Origin: Deltaproteobacteria bacterium
GTDB lineage: Bacteria; Desulfobacterota; Binatia; UBA9968; JAJDTQ01
NCBI GenBank assembly: GCA_028818775.1
Contig: JAPPNE010000036.1
Span: 5,785-53,140 of the forward strand
DNA length: 47,356 nucleotides
Direction: 5' to 3'
The notes beneath the pieces are model-generated. The model ran no database searches and was not told the origin of the DNA. It saw only the letters and a list, made by a program, of their open reading frames with translations. Shown in pieces: positions 35,990 through 45,868 of this stretch (the stretch's first letter is position 1; each line of letters starts with the position of its first letter). A program made the position numbers and the translations under genes.

Positions 35990-37573
35990 TCATTCGTCGG
36001 CCAGCAGGCGTCCCCGGCCCCACTCCTCGTGGCGGAAGATGAGGGATTTGATCACCACCGGCACCGCCTTGGCGTCCGGCAACTCCTCGCCGATGTCGAC
36101 GAAATCGAAGTCCTTGAGGTCGATGCCGTCAATGGAGATAACCCCGGCGCCGGGGAGAATCTCCTTGTCGATGATGTTGCCCACGAGCTTCGCGATGTCG
36201 GCGTCGAACACCAGCACGAGATGATGTCCCCGGCGCAGGTGCTCGCGCATGCCTTCCACCACGCCGGTGGCCAGGGTCTTGATGAGAGGATAGGAAGGCC
36301 CCAGGTCCCAGTGGAGCGCCAGCGCCGCGCCGCGGTCGCCGTCGGTCATGTCGAAGCGCTGGAGCGCGCTCTCGATGGAGCTGCGCACGTCCTCGGTGGT
36401 GAGCGGCTCGGTCTGGCGGAAGTGCGGCGTGATCACCTGCAGGTTCCGCAGCGGCAGCACCGAGTCGTCGGAAAGGAAGATCGTGTTGCCGCTCACCTGC
36501 ACCGTGTACTGCGACGCGCCGATGACCGTGGCGCGGATGCGCACGTCGGGTTCCTTGAAGCGCCACGACTCGCGGGTCGACAGGTCCACCGCGCCCGCGC
36601 GGATCTTCCGTCCCACGTGGTTGCCCAAGTCCCCCTTGTCCGCGGTCTCGTAGCCATAGATGTACTCGGACACGCCGCCGGAAAACTGCAGGGTGTGGAT
36701 CGGCCCCTCGTAGGACAGTGCCGGCGTGAGCATCATCTCCCGCGTCAGCGGCGACAGCGGCCCGCGGCCCAGGACTTCGAGAAGACAGCCGCTCAGGGTG
36801 TCGGCCATGCGCTCCTTGTCGGCCTCCGCCAGCGTCTCGCCCACGGCCAGCGACAAACCGCTGGCCGTGCCGACGCGCGCGCCCGCGTCCTCCAGCCGGT
36901 TGATGTGCTGTTCACCGTCCAGCGCCACCAGGCGCGCGCCCACCTCGAGCGCCGCGGTGTCCACCACCTGTCCCCCACGGGTGACGGCGATCTTGCTGGT
37001 GCCGCCGCCGACGTCCACGTTCATGCACGCGACGTCCCCATCCTGGTTCGACAGCTCCACCGCGCCGGAGCCGTAGGCCGCCAGGATCGCCTCGAGGTTG
37101 TGCCCGGCGGTGGCGCACACGAACTTGCCCGCTTCCTCGGAGAACAGCGCCGCGATGGCCTCGGCGTTCTTCTTCTTGGCCGCCTCGCCGGTGACGATGA
37201 GGGCGCCGGTGTCGATGTCCTGCCGGGTGAGGCCCGCGCGGGCGTAGGCGTCGTGGATGAAGTCGTTGAGCTTCGCCGTATCGATGGTGAGCTTGTCGAC
37301 GTACGGGGTCAGCAGAATCGGCGACTCGTAGACGATCTCGCGGCTCACCACCACGAAGCGGCTCGACAGGGAAATGCCCTGGCGGCGCAGCAGCAGCCTG
37401 GAGAAGATGAGATGGGAGGTGGACGAGCCGATGTCGATGCCGACCGAAGTCAGGGAGATGCGCTCGGAGCGCCACATGGGGTGGTCTTCATCGGGAAGCG
37501 GCACATCGTCGTGGTCGTGGTCTTCATGTCCTTCGTGGCACAGGAGAGGAAGCTCGGCGGAATCGCGATCCAT
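35990..37573 (-). CDS. eutA: EutA-like ethanolamine ammonia-lyase reactivase
   Basis: A 527-residue ASKHA-fold protein. VGIDIGSSTSHLIFS is the phosphate-1 loop, MNVDVGGGTSKIAV the second nucleotide motif, and FSGGVSEYIYG the adenosine site, in the order and length of EutA. EutA frees damaged cobalamin from ethanolamine ammonia-lyase with ATP. No eutB, eutC or shell genes are present in the window. The first 30 residues are His/Asp-rich (CHEGHEDHDHDD), possibly a metal-binding tail. It is convergent with the TauD-like gene; 17 bases separate them. Confidence 0.85.
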   Translation of the reverse strand: MDRDSAELPLLCHEGHEDHDHDDVPLPDEDHPMWRSERISLTSVGIDIGSSTSHLIFSRLLLRRQGISLSSRFVVVSREIVYESPILLTPYVDKLTIDTAKLNDFIHDAYARAGLTRQDIDTGALIVTGEAAKKKNAEAIAALFSEEAGKFVCATAGHNLEAILAAYGSGAVELSNQDGDVACMNVDVGGGTSKIAVTRGGQVVDTAALEVGARLVALDGEQHINRLEDAGARVGTASGLSLAVGETLAEADKERMADTLSGCLLEVLGRGPLSPLTREMMLTPALSYEGPIHTLQFSGGVSEYIYGYETADKGDLGNHVGRKIRAGAVDLSTRESWRFKEPDVRIRATVIGASQYTVQVSGNTIFLSDDSVLPLRNLQVITPHFRQTEPLTTEDVRSSIESALQRFDMTDGDRGAALALHWDLGPSYPLIKTLATGVVEGMREHLRRGHHLVLVFDADIAKLVGNIIDKEILPGAGVISIDGIDLKDFDFVDIGEELPDAKAVPVVIKSLIFRHEEWGRGRLLADE

Positions 37574-37700
37574 TCAAGAGGGTTCCTTTCGGGGAATGCG
37601 GGCGAAGCATCACGTAGTAACACAAGCCCCGGCGGCTTGCCAGTTGCAGGGCGGCGAGGCCCGCGCGCCGAGGCGTGGCGGCATCGGCGGTCGGGAGCGC

Positions 37701-37728
37701 TTGTCAAAGCGGGAAAAAGCTCTAGAAT
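37701..37728 (+). promoter_or_regulatory. sigma70-like promoter of the DUF4175 operon
   Basis: TTGTCA (37701-37706) and TAGAAT (37723-37728) are separated by 16 bases, close to the sigma70 consensus. They lie about 50 bases before the first gene of the rightward group at 37780. A transcript from here would carry the hairpin at 37741-37756. Confidence 0.65.
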
Positions 37729-37740
37729 GAACCGCATACT

Positions 37741-37756
37741 TTCGGCTGGTGCCGAA
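37741..37756 (+). promoter_or_regulatory. 5' leader hairpin
   Basis: TTCGGC and GCCGAA pair perfectly around TGGT. The element lies between the predicted promoter and the DUF4175 start codon and may stabilise the message. There is no T-run, so it is not a terminator. Confidence 0.4.
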
Positions 37757-37779
37757 GGCGCCCTGAATCCAGGCCAGCA

Positions 37780-40700
37780 ATGGTCGACAGCGTTCCGCGC
37801 CGGGAAGGGGAACCTCCGTTGCACGAAGAAGAATACCGTCCCATCGACGACTTCCTGAGGAGGTTCGTGGCCCGGTTGAGAACCGTCGAGGGCCTGGAGG
37901 CGCTTTGCCTGGCCGCCACCGCCCTGGCGGTGCTGGCGGCCCTGGGCGTCGGCGTCGACCTGGTGAAGGAGCGGCTGCTCTACGCGCCGCTGGCCTTCAG
38001 CGTCGGGTCCATCCTCATCCTGCTGGCGCTGGCCGGGTTCATCGTTTACTCCTTCCTGCGGCGCCGCGGCCTGACGTGGGCGGCGCGTGCCATCGAACGC
38101 CAACGCCCGGAGTTGCGCAACAACCTGATCAACTCGTTGCAGCTCTACCCGCAACTCGCGGACCCGGGAAAAGGCGCCGGCGTCTCGGCGCCGATGATCC
38201 TCGCGCTCATCCGCCAGACCCGCGCACAGATCGGCGACCTGCAACCCGCCGATCTCGTGGATACCGGGCCGCTCCGGACCAAGGCGCGCGTGCTGGCCCT
38301 GGCCGCGGCCCCGGTCATCGCGCTGGCCCTGTGGCACCCGGGGTTCCCCGCGCGCTCCCTGGCGCTGGTGGCGCACCCGCTGGAGCATTTGCCGCCCGCC
38401 GAGATCTTCATCCACGTCGTCACCCGTGACGTGCGCGTGATCCGCGGCACCGCGGTATCGGTGGAAGCCGTCACCTCGGGCGCGCAGCCCGAGGCCGTGG
38501 AACTCGCTTTCCGGCGGCCGACCGCCACCGGCGGCAGCGAAGATGGAACGGTCGAGACCGTCGCCATGAACACCGGCGATAATGCCGGCGGCGACAACCG
38601 CTACGCGGCGGTGCTGCCGGAGGTCACCGAGGACCTGGACTATCGAGTGGTTACCGGCCCCTTCGCCTCGCCGTGGTACCGGATCACGGCGGTGGACCGG
38701 CCGGTCGTCACCGGCCTCAAGGTCACCCTCTATCCTCCCCACTACACCGGCCTGCCCAACGAGACCTTCACCGGCGGCAACGTACGCGGCATCAAGGGCT
38801 CTACGCTGAGCTTCTCCGCCGGCGCCAACAAGGCCATGGCAGGAGCCGTCGTGGCCCTGGACGACGGCCGGGAAGTGCCGCTCAAGGTAACCGGCGATCT
38901 GGCCCAGGGGAGCCTCGTGCTGTTCCGCTCGCAACGGTACCGTATCCGCATCGAAGATGCCTTCGGTTTCGAGAACCTGCCGGTTCCCTACGCGATGCAC
39001 GCCGTGCCTGACGGCTTTCCGGTGGTGGAGATGCTCAAGCCCTCCGAAGACCTGGAAGTGAACGGCGACGAGCGGATCGCGCTGGAATACCGCGCGAACG
39101 ACGACTACGGCCTCCAGGAGGTCACGCTGGTGGCCACCATCGGCGAGCGCGAGGAGCGCATCCCGGTGTGGCGCGCCGAGCTGACCCGGCAACTCCAGGA
39201 GACCTTCATCTGGGACCTCGACGGCATGCGCCTGGAGGAAGGCGACGTGGTGGTCTACCACCTCGAGGTGCTGGACAACGACACCATCTCGGGCCCCAAG
39301 CTGGGCAAGTCGCGGCCGTTGAGCCTGCGCCTCAAGAACCTCAAGGCCGAGCATCGCCAGGTCGCCGAGATGATCCGCGACATCTCGGACAAGATGGTGG
39401 ATCTCCTGGGCGACCACCTGGAGGCACCGCCGGACCAGCCGGCCGTTGACGAGCAGGCGGCTGGCGACGAACAAGCGGCGGACCGGCCGATAGAACGGCT
39501 GGCCGAGGGTCTCGACCGCATGATGCAGCGCGTGGACGAGACCATGCAGCGCACGCGCGAGGACCGCATCAGCGACTTCGCCACGTGGTCGGACCTGGAG
39601 ACCCTGAAACGCAACCTCCGGCATGCACGGGAGGACCTGGTGGAGCGGATGCGCCAGGCCGCGTCGCCGGAGGAGCGCGAACAGGCCCACGACGCCATGG
39701 CCACCGAGCTGGAGCGGCTCTCCATGCTGAGCGAGGACGTGAGCCGCAGGCTGACCGGGCAGGACATGGCCGACTCCGCCCGCGACATGGTCAAGAACCA
39801 GGAACGCTTTCTCGATTCGTTGGAGAAGCTCCGCAGCGGCAACAAGGAACTGGACGAAGTGCTCGAGGAGCTGTCCAAGCTGGCACAGCAGCTCCAGGAG
39901 CTTCAGGCCTCCCTCGCGCAGTTCGCCCGGCAGATGCCCAGCGAGTTCGTCAACCCGTCGTCCATGCGCAACATGCCCTTCTCGGACATGCGTTCCATGA
40001 TGGAGCAGATCCGCCAGAAGCTGCGGGAAGGCGACATCGAGGGCGCGCTGCAGATGGCGCGGGAGATGTTCAACCAGATGGCGCAACTGGCCGCCATGCT
40101 GCGCAGCGGACAACAGCAGGCCCAGGGCAACATGATGTCACGCATGCAGGGGGCCATGGGCCAGTCCAGCAACGAGCTCATGGAGATCCTCCAGGAACAG
40201 CAGGACATCCTCCTGGGGACGGAGCGCACCCACAAGGAGATCGCCGGAAAGATCGAGGAGATCCGCGAGCGGGCCACCCAGGAACTGGCGGCCGGAGCGC
40301 AGACCGACCTGGCGGTGCTGGAGCAACTGCTGGCTCCCCCCGACCTCGAAAGCGACCGGCAACGCACCCCGGCCGAGCGGGAGCGCAACGAGGCCATCCG
40401 AGGGCTCCTGTCGGGCCTGCGCGACATGCTCAAGGACCGGGACTTCGACACCCTGTCCAAGCGGCTCGGGCCGGCGACCGAGGAACTGGCGGGGATGGGC
40501 GAGCTGGACGCGGCACAGAACGCCGCCCTGGCCATGCTGACGGAGCTGGCTCGCGCCTACGAGGCCATCGCCGCCCTTCCAGAGCCCGAACTCACTCCGG
40601 AACAGAAGGAAGCCACGCGCTCCCTCGCGACGCGCGAGGACGTGCTGGAACGCCGTACCCAAGACCTCGTCGACCGGCTCCGGTATCTGTTCCAGCTCTT

Positions 40701-41160
40701 CCCGTCGCTCGACCCGAAGATCGTCAACAGCATCGCCGAAGCGCGGGAATCCATGGGCGAGGCCCGACACGAGCTGGGCTCGCTGCGTCCCGGGCAGGCC
40801 GTGCCGCCCGAGCAGCAGGCCATCAACCTCCTGTCCCAATCGAGTCAGCAGATGCAGCAGGCCATGCAGCGGCTGGCGCAGCGCGGCCGCTTCGGGCGCG
40901 TGCCGCTGATGCAAGTGTTCCGCCGGGGCCGGTTCCTGCCCACCGGCGAGTTCCTGCCTCCCACGGGCGCGCCCCAGTTCCCCGAACACGACATCGACGA
41001 AAACCTCACCGGACTGGATACGGAGAAGTTCAAGCTGCCCGGCAAGGACGACTACCGGCCCGACCGTTTCCGCGAGGAAGTCCTGGAGTCGCTCAAGGAA
41101 GGCGTGCCCGAGCAATTCAAAGAACAGATCGAGCGCTACTTCAGGGAGTTGTCACAATAG
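37780..41160 (+). CDS. DUF4175-family membrane protein with long coiled coils
   Basis: A 1126-residue protein of the DUF4175 (TIGR02302-like) type. Two membrane helices lie near residues 43-64 and 70-92, and a third near 172-188. A beta-rich extracytoplasmic part follows to about 510, then a very long acidic coiled coil (about 520-1050), rich in Gln and Met, and a final DIDENLTGLDTEKFKLPGKDDYRPDRFREE-type tail. The family is envelope-linked and often encoded beside MoxR genes; function is unknown. The ATG at 37780 has a weak ribosome site, and a TTG at 37819 after GGAAGGGG is an alternative. It probably starts the operon with the two genes that follow. Confidence 0.88.
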   Translation: MVDSVPRREGEPPLHEEEYRPIDDFLRRFVARLRTVEGLEALCLAATALAVLAALGVGVDLVKERLLYAPLAFSVGSILILLALAGFIVYSFLRRRGLTWAARAIERQRPELRNNLINSLQLYPQLADPGKGAGVSAPMILALIRQTRAQIGDLQPADLVDTGPLRTKARVLALAAAPVIALALWHPGFPARSLALVAHPLEHLPPAEIFIHVVTRDVRVIRGTAVSVEAVTSGAQPEAVELAFRRPTATGGSEDGTVETVAMNTGDNAGGDNRYAAVLPEVTEDLDYRVVTGPFASPWYRITAVDRPVVTGLKVTLYPPHYTGLPNETFTGGNVRGIKGSTLSFSAGANKAMAGAVVALDDGREVPLKVTGDLAQGSLVLFRSQRYRIRIEDAFGFENLPVPYAMHAVPDGFPVVEMLKPSEDLEVNGDERIALEYRANDDYGLQEVTLVATIGEREERIPVWRAELTRQLQETFIWDLDGMRLEEGDVVVYHLEVLDNDTISGPKLGKSRPLSLRLKNLKAEHRQVAEMIRDISDKMVDLLGDHLEAPPDQPAVDEQAAGDEQAADRPIERLAEGLDRMMQRVDETMQRTREDRISDFATWSDLETLKRNLRHAREDLVERMRQAASPEEREQAHDAMATELERLSMLSEDVSRRLTGQDMADSARDMVKNQERFLDSLEKLRSGNKELDEVLEELSKLAQQLQELQASLAQFARQMPSEFVNPSSMRNMPFSDMRSMMEQIRQKLREGDIEGALQMAREMFNQMAQLAAMLRSGQQQAQGNMMSRMQGAMGQSSNELMEILQEQQDILLGTERTHKEIAGKIEEIRERATQELAAGAQTDLAVLEQLLAPPDLESDRQRTPAERERNEAIRGLLSGLRDMLKDRDFDTLSKRLGPATEELAGMGELDAAQNAALAMLTELARAYEAIAALPEPELTPEQKEATRSLATREDVLERRTQDLVDRLRYLFQLFPSLDPKIVNSIAEARESMGEARHELGSLRPGQAVPPEQQAINLLSQSSQQMQQAMQRLAQRGRFGRVPLMQVFRRGRFLPTGEFLPPTGAPQFPEHDIDENLTGLDTEKFKLPGKDDYRPDRFREEVLESLKEGVPEQFKEQIERYFRELSQ

Positions 41161-41228
41161 CGGAGCGTGCCGTGGGGACCACCGATGACGCGGGCGCAAT
41201 GCGGCCGGCCCCGACGGGGCTGGGAACC

Positions 41229-42827
41229 ATGATGAAACGGGTGCAATTCAAGACGATGTGCCGGGTTCTGTGGCTCGCGGGCCTGCTCACTCTGGGCGCC
41301 GCGGTCCCGGCGTACGGCGCCGACGAGCCCGCGTCCGACGTCGAACAGGCGCGGGAGTTGATCGGTGCTTGGGCGGTGGAGGAAGCCCGCGCGGTGGTCG
41401 ACCGCCTCCTCGAGGCGGAACCCGACTCGCCGGACGCGCTGGATCTGGCGGCGCTCCTGACCTACTACGAAGGCGACTACGACAAGGCCCTCAAGACCGT
41501 CGAGAAGGCGCTGGCCGTCGACGCCGACAACGAGCAGCGCCAGGCCCTCCGCCTGCTGCTGCAACAGACCCACGACGTCACCTCGCAGTTCAAGCGCTAC
41601 GAGAGCGACCACTTCGTGCTGCACCTCCACGAGGAGAGCGACGGCATCCTCGCGGAACCGGCGCTGGCGGCGCTGGAACTGGCGCACCAGGAGGTCGGGC
41701 GCGCCCTGGGCTACTGGCCGCGCGCCAAGGCGCGCATCGAGATCGCGCCCGACTCGCGCTCCTTCATGGCCATCACCACGTTCACCCTGCGGGACATCCA
41801 GGAAACCGGCGCCATCGGCCTGTGCAAGTTCAACAAGGTGATGGTCATCTCACCGCGGGTGATGGCCCGCGGCTACCGCTGGCTGGATTCGCTGGTGCAC
41901 GAGTACATCCACCTGGCCATCGTCCACCTGACCCGCAACAAGGCGCCCATCTGGCTGCACGAAGGCATCGCCCGCTACTACGAAACGGTGTGGCGCAATC
42001 CGACCCAGGGCGAGCGCCCCGACTACCTCACGCCGGCCAACGAGACCCTGCTGGCCACGGCCGTCGAGCAACGGGAGTTCGTGAGCTTCAAGGACATGGA
42101 GCCGTCCCTGATCCGCCTGGACACGCCGCAGCAGGTCCAGCTCGCGTACGCGGAGGTGGCCTCCGCGGTGGACTACATCACACGGATCAAGGGACCCGCC
42201 GGCATTCGCGAGGTGCTTTCCCTGGTGAACCAACTCTCCACCGCGGAAGCCATCGAAGCGGTGATGGGCGTCCCGCTGGACGGCTTCGAGGCGGATTGGC
42301 AGAACTTCGTGGAGGGCCAAGGGTTGACGGTGGTCCAGGGCAGCCGCATCCGTACGTACACGCTGGCGGAAGAAGGCGGCGAGCCCCCGCCCGTGGAGCT
42401 GGACGAGATCCAGTCCGAGATCGCCCGCAACCGCACGCACCTGGGCGACCGGCTGCGCCAGCGCGGGCGGCTGCGGGCCGCCAGCGCCGAGTACCGCCGG
42501 GCGCTCCGAGCCGGGCCCAACTCCACGATCATCCTCAACCGGCTGGGCGAGACCCTGATTCAATCGCGCCGCTACGACGAAGCCTTGCCGCACCTGGACA
42601 GGGCCGGCTATCTCGATCCCGACGCGGTGCACACGTACTATCTCAAGGGCCAGCTCCACCACGCCACGGGAGAACACGTCCGCGCGCGCGACGCCCTGCG
42701 GGAAGCCCTGCAGATCAACCCTTTCCATCCCGGGGTCTATCGCGTGCTCAGCCAGGTCTACGAGGCCATCGGCGACGACGCGAGCGTGCGCAAGACCCGC
42801 GAGGTCATGAGGAGGCTACGCGGATAA
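41229..42827 (+). CDS. peptidase MA-like metallohydrolase with TPR repeats
   Basis: A 532-residue exported protein. The signal peptide ends near AYGA (residue 31). Short TPRs span about 38-110. A gluzincin domain (about 120-345) follows with HEYIH at 224-228 and a second-helix Glu245 in IWLHEGIARYYE, as in the peptidase MA family. C-terminal TPRs run from about 415 to the end. It could cut an envelope protein or peptide. It is 68 bases after the DUF4175 gene and 86 before the MoxR gene. Upstream in-frame ATGs (for example at 41199) exist but would not place the signal peptide at the N-terminus. Confidence 0.88.
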   Translation: MMKRVQFKTMCRVLWLAGLLTLGAAVPAYGADEPASDVEQARELIGAWAVEEARAVVDRLLEAEPDSPDALDLAALLTYYEGDYDKALKTVEKALAVDADNEQRQALRLLLQQTHDVTSQFKRYESDHFVLHLHEESDGILAEPALAALELAHQEVGRALGYWPRAKARIEIAPDSRSFMAITTFTLRDIQETGAIGLCKFNKVMVISPRVMARGYRWLDSLVHEYIHLAIVHLTRNKAPIWLHEGIARYYETVWRNPTQGERPDYLTPANETLLATAVEQREFVSFKDMEPSLIRLDTPQQVQLAYAEVASAVDYITRIKGPAGIREVLSLVNQLSTAEAIEAVMGVPLDGFEADWQNFVEGQGLTVVQGSRIRTYTLAEEGGEPPPVELDEIQSEIARNRTHLGDRLRQRGRLRAASAEYRRALRAGPNSTIILNRLGETLIQSRRYDEALPHLDRAGYLDPDAVHTYYLKGQLHHATGEHVRARDALREALQINPFHPGVYRVLSQVYEAIGDDASVRKTREVMRRLRG

Positions 42828-42913
42828 CTCGGAGAGCGTATTCGCAACCGTCGCGCCCGCGTTACGCGGCCGAGCGACAACGGTTCCCGGCAACCGGAAG
42901 GAATCTCACCACC

Positions 42914-43969
<1,056 letters not shown>

Positions 43970-43980
43970 GCCGTTCGTGT

Positions 43981-44079
43981 GACCCGTCATTCCCGCGAAA
44001 CAGGCTGTGTCAAAACACCATCCGAGAGAGGCACCAACTCCCTGAATCGTCATTACCGCGGAAGCGGGAATGACGGGTC
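43981..44079. repeat. dispersed palindromic repeat, long-spaced copy
   Basis: GACCCGTCATTCCCGC (43981-43996) and GCGGGAATGACGGGTC (44064-44079) are perfect 16-base reverse complements with 67 bases between them. The core is the same ATTCCCGC/GCGGGAAT as at 19411-19436. It lies between the MoxR stop and the HAD gene start. Confidence 0.8.
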
Positions 44080-44114
44080 CGGGCGTTGGTCGGCGCGCAG
44101 GCTCCACGGTTCGC

Positions 44115-44744
44115 ATGCTGCTCCATTTCGACTACGACGGCGTCCTCGTCGACTCCTTCGACGCGCTTCTGGGCGCCTTCCGGCAGACCGCCGCGGACAC
44201 CGGTCTGGGCCGCCCGCCGACCCGGCACGACTTCGAGACCATCGAGGACCTGAACGCCGCGGGCGTCGCCGCCCTGCTGGGCGTCCCCGACGATCACATC
44301 GCAGACTACACACGTCGCATCCACGAGGTGCTGGCGGCCGGCGGTTACGAGCCCGCCCTGTTTCCCGGCATCCCCCGTCTACTGAGGGCGCTTTCCGAGA
44401 AGCATACCCTCGTGGTCGTCACCTCCAACTACGATCAACTCGTCCGGCACGGCCTCGCCCGCAACGGGGTGGAGGCGTGCGTCTCCCTCGTGCTCGACGC
44501 CGGCCTGCCGGGCACCAAGAGCGACAAGATACGCCATGCTCTCGAACGTTTCGGGGTTCCGCCGCGTGAAGCCTTCATGATCGGCGACACTCGCGGAGAC
44601 ATCCGCCACGGGCGCGCCGCCGGGGTCCGTACCGTAGGCGTCACCTGGGGCTATCAGGCGGGCGAGACCTTGGCGTTGGAGTCTCCCGATTTCATCGTGG
44701 ATGCCCCGGACGCGTTGCTTGAACTGTTGCGAGACGGCCCGTAG
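44115..44744 (+). CDS. HAD-superfamily hydrolase (phosphoglycolate-phosphatase-like)
   Basis: A protein of about 209 residues of the HAD family with a helical cap. Motif I is HFDYDGVLVDS (Asp6, Asp8), motif II VVTSNYD, motif III Lys in GTKSDK, motif IV MIGDTRGDI. These enzymes remove phosphate from small metabolites such as phosphoglycolate. The start at 44115 puts the nucleophile at the normal distance from the N-terminus; an earlier ATG at 44070 lies within the repeat arm and is unlikely. It follows MoxR by 145 bases. Confidence 0.88.
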   Translation: MLLHFDYDGVLVDSFDALLGAFRQTAADTGLGRPPTRHDFETIEDLNAAGVAALLGVPDDHIADYTRRIHEVLAAGGYEPALFPGIPRLLRALSEKHTLVVVTSNYDQLVRHGLARNGVEACVSLVLDAGLPGTKSDKIRHALERFGVPPREAFMIGDTRGDIRHGRAAGVRTVGVTWGYQAGETLALESPDFIVDAPDALLELLRDGP

Positions 44745-44835
44745 GCCCGCGGTTTACAGACGCGCCCCGAACGTCCTACCATAAGGGACATCTTGAACCT
44801 TGAACGCAAACCTTGAACCTGGAAGGGGGTTTCCC

Positions 44836-45762
44836 ATGGCAGAGCGCACGGCATACGTCAACGGCGAGTTCTTGCCCGAGAGTCGGGCGAGCGTTTCCAT
44901 CTACGACCGGGGTTTCCTGTCCGGCTTGGGCGTGTTCGAGCGGACGCGGACCTTCGGCGGCGAGATATTTCAACTGGACCGGCACATCGCCCGGCTCTAC
45001 CGTTCGCTCAAGGCGGTGAAGCTGGATGCCGGCCTCACGGCGGACGAGATGCACGAGACCACCGTGGAGTTGGTGAAGCAGAACAAGGGGCTGCTGGGAG
45101 CGGACGAGGACTACTTCGTGGGCCACTACGTCACCCGCGGGCCGGACAAGGCAGGCCGGGCCACGGTGGTCATCCTGTGCGAACCCATCGCCTTCAACAA
45201 GTTCGCCCACCACTATATCTACGGCGGCCACGTCATCACCACGCACATCCGCGCCATCCCCACCCAGGTGTGGGACCCCAAGATCAAGAGCACCAGCCGC
45301 ATGCACCTGTGGCTGGCGGAGCAGCAGGCCCAGTTGGTGGACCCCGAGGCCTATGCCCTGCTGTTGACCCTGGACGGCAACGTCACCGAGCTCACCGCGG
45401 CCAATTTCTGGATCGTGCGCAACGGGACGCTGGTCACCGCGCCGGTCCAGACCATTCTATCGGGTGTCACACGGGGCGCGGTGCTGGAGATCGCCCAACA
45501 CCTCGACATCCCGGTGGAAGAGACCGACTTCCAGTTGTACGACATCATGAACGCCGACGAAGCGTTCATGACCACCACCTCACGCTGCGTGCTGCCGCTC
45601 ACCCGCATCAACGGCAACGACATCGGCGAGGGCAAGCCCGGCCCAATGGTGGGCAGGCTGCAAAAGGGCTGGACCGAGGTGTTCGGGCAGGATTTCGTCG
45701 TCCAGGCACTGAAGCACCTCGACAAGGACAAGGTGCCGGAGGGCGAGGCCGTGCCGCTGTAG
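44836..45762 (+). CDS. class IV aminotransferase (branched-chain/D-amino-acid type)
   Basis: A 308-residue PLP enzyme of fold type IV. YVNGEFLPESRASVSIYDRG opens it as in branched-chain aminotransferases, Lys151 (DPKIKSTSR) is the expected Schiff-base lysine, and VTELTAANFWIV and SGVTRGAVLEIA bind the PLP phosphate. Substrate class cannot be set between branched-chain, D-amino acid or aminodeoxychorismate lyase types. The start follows GGAAGGGGG. Short CCTTGAAC repeats lie just upstream (about 44793-44819). Confidence 0.92.
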   Translation: MAERTAYVNGEFLPESRASVSIYDRGFLSGLGVFERTRTFGGEIFQLDRHIARLYRSLKAVKLDAGLTADEMHETTVELVKQNKGLLGADEDYFVGHYVTRGPDKAGRATVVILCEPIAFNKFAHHYIYGGHVITTHIRAIPTQVWDPKIKSTSRMHLWLAEQQAQLVDPEAYALLLTLDGNVTELTAANFWIVRNGTLVTAPVQTILSGVTRGAVLEIAQHLDIPVEETDFQLYDIMNADEAFMTTTSRCVLPLTRINGNDIGEGKPGPMVGRLQKGWTEVFGQDFVVQALKHLDKDKVPEGEAVPL

Positions 45763-45813
45763 CGGGATTGGGATCCGCCGGCGCGTGTCGTTTCGACCCC
45801 GTTCGTCCTAAGC

Positions 45814-45868
45814 CCTTCGACAAGCTCAGGACAGGCGTAGCGGAGCGCTAGCGAAGCGGAGTCGAAGG
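45814..45868. repeat. TTCGACAAGCTCAGGA-type dispersed repeat
   Basis: CCTTCGAC (45814-45821) and GTCGAAGG (45861-45868) are reverse complements, with CAAGCTCAGGAC after the first arm. This wording is common as an intergenic repeat in many GC-rich genomes. It overlaps the 3' end of the convergent LLM gene. Confidence 0.65.

Noticed and set aside
37450..40113. An 887-codon minus-strand open frame across the DUF4175 gene and part of eutA
   Set aside because: It overlaps two well-supported genes and its translation has the low-complexity composition of an antisense shadow.
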